Assembly (NCBI GenBank): GCA_013154385.1 | Contig: JAADCO010000059.1 | Span: 1 to 5,411, forward strand | DNA: 5,411 nucleotides | DNA from: Thermodesulfobacteriota bacterium | GTDB taxonomy: Bacteria; Desulfobacterota; Thermodesulfobacteria; Thermodesulfobacteriales; Thermodesulfatatoraceae | Direction: 5' to 3' | Shown here: piece by piece, positions 1 to 4,688 of the stretch | Numbering within the stretch: position 1 is the stretch's first letter | Layout of the letters: the number at the start of each line of letters is the position of its first letter | Notes under the pieces: generated by a model | Databases searched by the model: none | The model's input: the letters and a program-made list of their open reading frames with translations, nothing else | Told to the model about the DNA's origin: nothing | Translations under genes and position numbers: made by a program

Positions 1-561
1 GGTTTGGCGGAAGTAGTCCTCCAGGTCCGCACCGGAGACCCGGGCCACGATCTCGCCCAGGATGAAGAAGCCCAGGTCGCTGTAGACGTGCTTCCATCCC
101 AGGGGATAGGCCGGAGGCTCCCTCAGGGTCCACTTGAGGAAGAGGGCCCGCCTTTCCTCTGGAGGATGGGTGATGAGGCGGGCAAAGTAAGGCCTGTGGG
201 CCGGGAACCCCGCGCTGTGGGAGAGGAGATGGGCGAGAGTGACCCCGGCCAGCCAGGGCGGGGCCTCGAAGAGGCTTCCGAGTTCGTCTTCCAGGCGGAG
301 GCGCCCTTCGTGTACGAGCCGCATGAGGCAGAGGGTGGTGGCCAAGGGCTTGGTGAGGGAGGCGAGATCGTAGAGGACCGAGGGGTCGTTTCTTATCGGG
401 CGGGGGAGGTAGGTGCGCCAGCCCACGGCTTCAAGAGAGGTCCTTCCCTCGTGCCAGACCGCAAGCACCGCCCCCGGGAAGACCCCTTCCGTCACCCCGC
501 GGGCCAGAAGCGCCCGGACCCGCGGGCTCAAGGGGTGCAGGGAAACGATCTCAGACCTCAA
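1..561 (-). CDS. Serine hydrolase, class C beta-lactamase-like fold (3'-truncated by window edge)
   Basis: This frame is open from the left edge to about 561 and reads as an N-terminal two-thirds or half of a beta-lactamase-family (PF00144) serine hydrolase. Numbering from a TTG at 561, it has an FPGAVLAV strand, then the SxxK nucleophile motif SLTK (Ser68, Lys71), LLSHSAGFP, and a YSDLGF motif (Tyr160-Ser-Asp) that matches the YxN-type catalytic tyrosine motif. The third motif (KTG/HxG) would lie beyond the edge. Family members include penicillin-binding-like peptidases, esterases and D-amino-acid hydrolases, so a substrate cannot be named and antibiotic resistance should not be assumed. No signal peptide is visible, which suggests a cytoplasmic protein. 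The frame has no ATG. TTG 561 lies inside the end of hslO only 1 nt after GGAG; TTG 531 and GTG 495 are alternatives. It is probably translationally coupled to hslO. Family assignment is confident; the start and specific function are not. Confidence 0.85.
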   Translation of the reverse strand, partial: MRSEIVSLHPLSPRVRALLARGVTEGVFPGAVLAVWHEGRTSLEAVGWRTYLPRPIRNDPSVLYDLASLTKPLATTLCLMRLVHEGRLRLEDELGSLFEAPPWLAGVTLAHLLSHSAGFPAHRPYFARLITHPPEERRALFLKWTLREPPAYPLGWKHVYSDLGFFILGEIVARVSGADLEDYFRQT

Positions 562-1447
562 GCTCCTTTCTCCGTTTGACCTCGAGGTTTTCGAGGATCT
601 TTTCGAGCTCCGGGATCTCGAAATGATAGACCTCGCCGCAGAAGTCGCAGGTGATCTCGGCGGTCTCTCCCCGGCGGATGAGGGACTTGAGTTCTTCGGG
701 GCCCAGGGCCGCCAGGGCGCGTTCCACCCGTTCGCGCGAACAGCGGCAACGATAGGCGAGGGGCCTCTTCTCGAGGATCTCGATGTTTTCCTTTCCGAAG
801 ATGCGTTCGAGGATCTCCTCCGGAGAGAGCCCTTCGCGCAGGAGGCTGGTCACCGGGGGCAGCTTGCGCAGGATCTCCTCGGTGCGGGTGATCTGTTCCT
901 CGGTGGCGGCGGGGAGGGTCTGGATGAGGAACCCACCGGCGGCGCGCACGGAGTTGTCCTCGTCCACGAAGACCCCGAGCGCCACGGCCGAGGGGATCTG
1001 CTCGGAGACGGTGAGATAGTAACTCAGGTCCTCGGCAATCTCTCCGGAGACCAGGGACACCGAACCCTGATAGGGCTCCTTGAGTCCCAGGTCCCGGGTG
1101 ACGGAGAGATAACCGTTGCGGCCCACGGCCTGCCCCACCAGGAGCTTGCCGCGTTGCGGCGTGAGATGGACGTGGGGCCGCTGCACCAGCCCGCGCACGT
1201 TCCCCTCGGCGTCGGACTCCGCGAGGATCTCGCCGAGGGGCCCGCCGCCGTTTATCTGGAGCATGACGCGGCCGGTCTTTAGATCCAGGCCGAGGAGGGC
1301 GGCGGCGGTGAGAGCCCGCCCCAGGGCCGCGGTGGCCGTGGGGACGGTCCGATGGCGTTTGCGGGCCTCCTCCACGATGTCTTTGGTGTCCGCGGCGAAG
1401 ATGCGAAAGGCTCCGTCTTTGGTGATTCCTCTTACGGCGTAAGCCAT
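551..1447 (-). CDS. hslO: Hsp33, redox-regulated molecular chaperone
   Basis: This 298-residue protein has the full length of Hsp33, a cytoplasmic ATP-independent holdase that is switched on by oxidation and unfolding and protects proteins during oxidative or heat stress. The N-terminal substrate-binding domain includes TATAALGRALTAAALLG (about 37-53) and QINGGGPLGEI (64-74). The C-terminal redox switch carries a CxC pair (Cys234, Cys236) and a CxxC pair (Cys267, Cys270) with 30 residues between them, the same spacing as the zinc-binding cysteines of E. coli Hsp33. All four cysteines are present, so the switch looks functional. The ATG at 1447 lies one base after the proC stop (TGATATG) and has GGAGG at 1457-1461 with a 9-nt spacer, which fixes the start. 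The stop overlaps the putative start region of the downstream hydrolase. The association with proC suggests a stress/redox-flavoured housekeeping operon, but that link is inference. Confidence 0.97.
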   Translation of the reverse strand: MAYAVRGITKDGAFRIFAADTKDIVEEARKRHRTVPTATAALGRALTAAALLGLDLKTGRVMLQINGGGPLGEILAESDAEGNVRGLVQRPHVHLTPQRGKLLVGQAVGRNGYLSVTRDLGLKEPYQGSVSLVSGEIAEDLSYYLTVSEQIPSAVALGVFVDEDNSVRAAGGFLIQTLPAATEEQITRTEEILRKLPPVTSLLREGLSPEEILERIFGKENIEILEKRPLAYRCRCSRERVERALAALGPEELKSLIRRGETAEITCDFCGEVYHFEIPELEKILENLEVKRRKELEV

Positions 1448-1448
1448 A

Positions 1449-2279
1449 TCACTCTTCCTCCACCAGGCGAGAGAGTTCCTGCGAGCGTTTGGTGGCCTGT
1501 TCCACCGCTTCCATCACGGCCGCGGGAAGGCCCTTGTCCTGGAGGGCCTTTATCCCGCAGATGGTCGTCCCTCCCGGGGAGGTGACCATGGCCTTGAGCT
1601 CGTAGGGGTTCTTCTGGGCCTCCTTCATCAAACGGGCGGTGCCGAGCACGGTTTCCAGGGCGAGCTTTTCCGCCACCGGTCTCGGAAGCCCCATCTTCAC
1701 CCCGCCGTCGGTGAGGGCCTCGATGAAGAGGGCCACAAACGCCGGGCCGCTGCCGGAAAGCCCGGTCACCGCGTCGAAGAGGGATTCCGGAAGCTCAAGG
1801 GCCTCTCCGAGGGAGGAGAGGAACTCCTGGGCCAGCTCGAGATCCTCGCGCGAGACGCTCTGGCCGCCGGTGTAGGCGGAGATCCCGGCGAGCACCAGGG
1901 CCGGGGTGTTGGGCATGACCCTGATGATCCTCGTCCCCGGCGGGAGCCTCTTTTCCAGGAAGGAGAGCGGGATCCCCGCGGCGATGGAGATGACGAGGTG
2001 TCTGGGTTCTACGGCGGGAGCGATTTCCTCAAGCACCCGGGCCATGACCTGCGGCTTGACGGCCAGGACGACGAGGTCGGCCTTTCTCACCAGGTCGAGG
2101 TTGTCGCCGAGGACCTCAAGCCCCGGATAGGTCTTTTCCAGATAGGCCCTTCTTTCGGGCAGGGGCTCGGAGACGGCGATCCTCTCGGCCTTGGTCCGGC
2201 CGGAAGAGAGCAAGCCGCGGATGATGGCCTCGGCCATCTGCCCCCCACCGATGAAACCTATGCGCAGCTTCTCGATCAT
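1449..2279 (-). CDS. proC: Pyrroline-5-carboxylate reductase
   Basis: This 276-residue protein matches ProC, which reduces 1-pyrroline-5-carboxylate to L-proline with NAD(P)H in the last step of proline synthesis; the enzyme is cytoplasmic and oligomeric. The Rossmann nucleotide-binding motif is GFIGGGQMAEAI (8-19), followed by VLAVKPQ (71-77) and RVMPNTPALV (120-129). The C-terminal dimerisation domain has DAVTGLSGSGPAF (169-181), ALTDGGVKMGLPR (188-200) and the VTSPGGTT signature (232-239). Length agrees with the family (E. coli 269). The frame extends upstream to an ATG at 2309, but 2279 is chosen because AAAGGAGG (2284-2291) sits just before it, GFIGGG then begins near residue 8 as usual, and the ATG at 2309 overlaps the likely -10 box. 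It is the first gene of the minus-strand cluster, 1 nt before hslO. Confidence 0.97.
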   Translation of the reverse strand: MIEKLRIGFIGGGQMAEAIIRGLLSSGRTKAERIAVSEPLPERRAYLEKTYPGLEVLGDNLDLVRKADLVVLAVKPQVMARVLEEIAPAVEPRHLVISIAAGIPLSFLEKRLPPGTRIIRVMPNTPALVLAGISAYTGGQSVSREDLELAQEFLSSLGEALELPESLFDAVTGLSGSGPAFVALFIEALTDGGVKMGLPRPVAEKLALETVLGTARLMKEAQKNPYELKAMVTSPGGTTICGIKALQDKGLPAAVMEAVEQATKRSQELSRLVEEE

Positions 2280-2283
2280 GGTT

Positions 2284-2291
2284 CCTCCTTT
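2284..2291 (-). promoter_or_regulatory. Shine-Dalgarno site setting the proC start
   Basis: On the minus strand AAAGGAGG is followed by AACC and the ATG at 2279. It is a near-perfect anti-SD match and decides in favour of 2279 over the upstream in-frame ATG at 2309, which has no comparable site. Confidence 0.85.
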
Positions 2292-2307
2292 GCGGGAGAG
2301 GTGGTTC

Positions 2308-2338
2308 ATTATAACCGCTTTTGTCGTCTCCTTGACAC
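2308..2338 (-). promoter_or_regulatory. Probable promoter of proC-hslO-hydrolase
   Basis: The minus strand has a perfect TATAAT at 2308-2313. The -35 is weak: GTGTCA (2333-2338, 4 of 6 consensus bases) with a 19-bp spacer, longer than the preferred 17. Transcription would begin near 2301, leaving a leader of about 20 nt that contains the proC Shine-Dalgarno site. The -35 overlaps the -35 of the divergent tRNA promoter. The -10 is convincing and the -35 only tentative. Confidence 0.6.
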
Positions 2339-2360
2339 CCGTAAGGGGTCTTTCTAATAT
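2332..2360 (+). promoter_or_regulatory. Sigma70-type promoter of tRNA-Gly (and probably the rimP operon)
   Basis: A perfect TTGACA (2332-2337) is followed by a 17-bp spacer and TAATAT (2355-2360, 4 of 6 consensus bases). Transcription would start near 2367, about 8 nt before the tRNA 5' end, which fits a short leader trimmed by RNase P. No other promoter was found before rimP, so this is also the best candidate for the operon. Confidence 0.8.
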
Positions 2361-2374
2361 TTAGGTTGCACGGA

Positions 2375-2450
2375 GCGGGTATAGCTCAGCTGGTAGAGCA
2401 TCAGCTTCCCAAGCTGAGGGTCGCGGGTTCGAGTCCCGTTGCCCGCTCCA
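2375..2450 (+). tRNA. tRNA-Gly, anticodon CCC
   Basis: A complete 76-nt cloverleaf can be folded by hand. The acceptor stem pairs GCGGGTA (2375-2381) with TGCCCGC (2440-2446) through one G-U pair. The D stem is GCTC/GAGC, and the anticodon stem TCAGC/GCTGA encloses the loop TTCCCAA. The variable loop has 5 nt, the T stem is GCGGG/CCCGT and the T loop TTCGAGT. The anticodon CCC (2408-2410) reads the Gly codon GGG. The discriminator is T2447, as in E. coli Gly tRNAs, and CCA is genomically encoded at 2448-2450. It has its own promoter upstream and a terminator downstream, and stands at the head of rimP-nusA-ylxR-infB. A tRNA in this place recalls metY in front of rimP-nusA-infB in E. coli, although that tRNA is an initiator tRNA. 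Confidence 0.97.
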
Positions 2451-2467
2451 AAAATTGGGGTTCGAAG

Positions 2468-2496
2468 AAAAGTGGGCCCGCACGCCCACTTTTTTT
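2468..2496 (+). terminator. Intrinsic terminator between tRNA-Gly and rimP (possible attenuator)
   Basis: A perfect hairpin with arms AAAAGTGGGC (2468-2477) and GCCCACTTTT (2484-2493) encloses a 6-nt loop, and the T-run continues to 2496 (seven T in all). It should end the tRNA transcript. Because only 32 nt remain before rimP and no convincing promoter is seen there, partial read-through probably feeds the protein operon. NusA-dependent leader termination ahead of rimP(ylxS)-nusA is known in Bacillus subtilis; the same role here is inference. Confidence 0.88.
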
Positions 2497-2528
2497 GTTA
2501 TGGACTCCAGCGTATTTCGGTCGAAGCC

Positions 2529-3005
2529 ATGGAAAGAGAAGAAGTAATCAAGAAAGTTTGGGAGCTCGCCGAGCCCGTGGTGCTCGCCCAGGGGCTCGAG
2601 CTGGTGGATGTGGAGTTCCAGCGTGAACGCCAGGGCTGGGTCCTCAGGATCTACATTGACAAGCTCGACAAGCCCGGCGGCGTAACGCTTGGAGACTGTG
2701 TCCGGGTGAGCGAGGTCCTCAGCGATCTTCTCGACGCCAAGGACTTCATCCATCACTCCTATCATCTGGAAGTCTCTTCTCCGGGTTTGGATCGTCCTCT
2801 GAAGAAAGCCGAAGACTTTGTCCGTTTTGCCGGGGACAAGGTCAAGGTCCAATTGAAAGAACCCCTTTCCGGGAGGCGAAACTTTACCGGTCTCTTGAAG
2901 GGAATCGAGGGAGACGAGGTCTTGGTGGAAATAGACGGGGAGACCCACCGACTGCCCCGGGCCAAGATCAAGAAGGCCCATATCAAATACGAGTTTGACG
3001 TCTGA
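2529..3005 (+). CDS. rimP: Ribosome maturation factor RimP
   Basis: This 158-residue protein is RimP (YhbC/YlxS), which binds the 30S subunit and helps its late assembly in the cytoplasm. The N-terminal alpha/beta domain contains GLELVDVEF (22-30) and WVLRIYIDK (37-45). The family hallmark LEVSSPGLDRPL is at 80-91, and the C-terminal SH3-like beta barrel covers about 95-155. Length agrees with the family (about 150). The frame continues upstream into the tRNA and terminator, which cannot be coding, so ATG 2529 (MEREEVIKK) is chosen; it aligns with the usual N-terminus. There is no recognisable Shine-Dalgarno site before it, unlike its neighbours. It is the first protein gene of the operon and ends 10 nt before nusA. 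Confidence 0.95.
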   Translation: MEREEVIKKVWELAEPVVLAQGLELVDVEFQRERQGWVLRIYIDKLDKPGGVTLGDCVRVSEVLSDLLDAKDFIHHSYHLEVSSPGLDRPLKKAEDFVRFAGDKVKVQLKEPLSGRRNFTGLLKGIEGDEVLVEIDGETHRLPRAKIKKAHIKYEFDV

Positions 3006-3015
3006 GGGGTTGAAA

Positions 3016-4392
3016 ATGGCAGGAGAGATAAGAAAGCTGGTCGAGGCTTTTAGCAAAGAGAAGGGCATACCGCGGGAAGTGATCATCGAGGCCCTGGAGG
3101 AAGGGATGCGGGCGGCGGCTCGCAAGAAGTTCGGGGCCCGGGCCATCGTTGACGCCCAGTACAACGACGAAACCGGAGAGATTGAGGTCTATCGCTTCCG
3201 CAAGGTGGTGGAGAAGGTGGAAGATCCCGAAACGGAGATCTCTCTCGAGGAGGCCCGCCAACTCGATCCCAACGTGCAGGTGGGAGACGAAGTGGGAACG
3301 CGCATCGAGATCCAGGAGCTCGGGCGCATTGCGGCCCAGCTGGCGAAACAGATCCTCACCCAGAAGGTCCGCGGGGCCGAGCGCGAGCTCATCTATCAGG
3401 AATATAAAGATCGCGTGGGGCAGATTGCTTCCGGTTTCGTGCATCGGTTCGACCGCGGGAACATCATCGTCCAGTTGGGTCGGGCGGAGGCCATCCTGCC
3501 CACCTCCGAACAGATCCCCAACGAGCGGTATCATCGGGGTGACCGCATCCGTGCCCTGATCATCGAGGTCAACCGCTCCGGACGCGACCCTCAGATCGTC
3601 CTTTCCCGCACTCATCCAGACTTTCTCAAGAGACTCTTCGAGCTCGAGGTGCCGGAGATCCAGGAAGGGATCGTGAAGATCGTGGCCGTGGCGCGGGAGC
3701 CGGGGAGCCGGGCCAAGATGGCGGTGGTTTCTTCCGATCCCGACGTTGATCCCGTAGGGGCCTGCGTGGGGCTCAAGGGTTCGCGGGTCCAGGCGGTGGT
3801 CCAGGAACTCCGCGGCGAAAAGATAGACATCATCCCCTGGAACCCGGATCCGGCAAGGCTGGTCTACAACGCCCTGGCCCCGGCGGAATGCACGCGGGTC
3901 ATCGTGGACGAGGAGAACAAGACGCTTGAGGTCATCGTTCCGGACGATCAGCTTTCCCTGGCCATCGGCAAGCAGGGCCAGAACGTGCGTTTGGCCTCAA
4001 AGCTTCTGGGCTGGCGCATTGACGTGATGAGCGAGACCCAGTACATGCGCCGCCAGGATCCCAACTTCCAGGAGATGCTCAACCTGGAAGGGATGACCGA
4101 AGAGATCGCGGCCAAGCTCTACGACAAGGGGATCAACTCCGTGGAGGCCCTGGCCCAGGCCGACGTGGAACAGGTGGCAGACATCGCGCGGCTCAAGAAT
4201 TCCGAAGCCGAGGCCCTGATCGAGGCGGCCAAGAAGTACCTGGCGGAGAAAGGGGCCCAGCCCGAACCTGCGGAAGAGTCTGCGTCTTTAGAGGAGCCTG
4301 AGTCCGTCGAACGCGAAGAAACTGCGGAAGAGCCCGAGTCCGCGGAAGAGGAAGGGGCGGAAGCCCGCGAGTCCGGTGAGAGCGAAGCCTAA
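3016..4392 (+). CDS. nusA: Transcription termination/antitermination factor NusA
   Basis: This 458-residue protein is NusA, which binds RNA polymerase near the RNA exit channel and modulates pausing, intrinsic termination and antitermination. The N-terminal RNAP-binding domain covers about 1-125 and the S1 domain about 132-200. KH1 carries GACVGLKGSRV (248-258) and KH2 carries AIGKQGQNVRLA (316-327), the most diagnostic motif. One helix-hairpin-helix repeat of the E. coli AR type follows (about 353-410). The last roughly 45 residues are an acidic low-complexity tail with two EEPES copies. E. coli NusA (495 aa) has two AR repeats and B. subtilis NusA (371 aa) has none, so this form is intermediate. 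ATG 3016 is chosen over the in-frame ATG 2995 because GAGGGG (3004-3009) lies 6 nt before it and MAGEIRKLVE matches the usual N-terminus. The gene ends inside ylxR. Confidence 0.97.
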   Translation: MAGEIRKLVEAFSKEKGIPREVIIEALEEGMRAAARKKFGARAIVDAQYNDETGEIEVYRFRKVVEKVEDPETEISLEEARQLDPNVQVGDEVGTRIEIQELGRIAAQLAKQILTQKVRGAERELIYQEYKDRVGQIASGFVHRFDRGNIIVQLGRAEAILPTSEQIPNERYHRGDRIRALIIEVNRSGRDPQIVLSRTHPDFLKRLFELEVPEIQEGIVKIVAVAREPGSRAKMAVVSSDPDVDPVGACVGLKGSRVQAVVQELRGEKIDIIPWNPDPARLVYNALAPAECTRVIVDEENKTLEVIVPDDQLSLAIGKQGQNVRLASKLLGWRIDVMSETQYMRRQDPNFQEMLNLEGMTEEIAAKLYDKGINSVEALAQADVEQVADIARLKNSEAEALIEAAKKYLAEKGAQPEPAEESASLEEPESVEREETAEEPESAEEEGAEARESGESEA

Positions 4393-4687
4393 GAAACGCC
4401 ACATTCCGCAAAGATCGTGTATTATTTGTGGCCAAAAGACGGCCAAGGGAGCTCTCTTGCGTCTGGTGCTGGACGAAAGGGGACGGGTTATCTTTGATAA
4501 GGATCAGCACTCAAGCGGCAGAGGAGCCTACGTGTGTCCGAAGGACGGATGCGTGGCCAAGCTCCTTACCAAGCACGGGGACAAGCGTTTGCGCCATGCA
4601 TTTCGTGGTCGGGCGCGGGAGCTTCCTCAAAAGACCATTGACGAAATTTTAGCGGCGCTTGCGTCGCGTGAAGGGGGCAACGGGTAG
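4376..4687 (+). CDS. ylxR: YlxR/RnpM family RNA-binding protein (DUF448)
   Basis: This 103-residue basic protein matches the YlxR family (DUF448, PF04296), small RNA-binding proteins encoded between nusA and infB in many bacteria. The B. subtilis member has been described as an RNase P modulator and renamed RnpM. The sequence shows the N-terminal PQRSCIICGQ motif with Cys15 and Cys18, the hallmark GRGAYVCPKDGC (48-59) with Cys54 and Cys59, and basic residues throughout. The four cysteines could bind a metal, but that is inference. The start is GTG 4376, 17 nt inside nusA; no ATG is available in frame before the conserved motif, so expression is probably translationally coupled to nusA. The infB start follows one base after its stop. 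The Firmicutes partner gene ylxQ is absent. Confidence 0.92.
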   Translation: MRAKPKKRHIPQRSCIICGQKTAKGALLRLVLDERGRVIFDKDQHSSGRGAYVCPKDGCVAKLLTKHGDKRLRHAFRGRARELPQKTIDEILAALASREGGNG

Positions 4688-4688
4688 T

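Noticed and set aside
413..1282. Long plus-strand frame (289 codons) opposite hslO, with another at 4-579
   Set aside because: Both are antisense shadows of conserved genes on the minus strand. They show no recognisable motifs, and open antisense frames are common in GC-rich DNA.
2496..2504. Extended -10-like TGTTATGGA as a private rimP promoter
   Set aside because: Only three of six -10 bases match and the bases 17 bp upstream lie in the GC-rich terminator arm, with no -35 resemblance.
2439..2528. Upstream extension of the rimP frame to an ATG-like start inside the tRNA
   Set aside because: It would translate the tRNA 3' end and the terminator hairpin. ATG 2529 fits the usual RimP N-terminus.
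2500..2547. Possible 15-codon leader ORF (ATG 2500, stop TAA at 2545-2547) overlapping the rimP start
   Set aside because: It has no Shine-Dalgarno site, and no run of codons suggests attenuation. A short ORF here is expected by chance.
2366..2626. Plus-strand frame beginning MHGAGIAQLVEHQLPKL
   Set aside because: This is the sense translation of the tRNA gene, another familiar false protein (AGIAQLVEH...AGSSPVARS). It then runs out of frame through the terminator and rimP.
2361..3164. Long minus-strand frame (267 codons) opposite tRNA-Gly and rimP, with GQRDSNPRPSAWEADALP near its C-terminus
   Set aside because: That C-terminal stretch is the antisense translation of the tRNA-Gly gene, a well-known spurious protein in databases. 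The rest is the antisense shadow of rimP.
2983..3615. Minus-strand frame of 210 codons opposite nusA
   Set aside because: nusA is unambiguous on the plus strand and this frame has no family resemblance. It is an antisense shadow.
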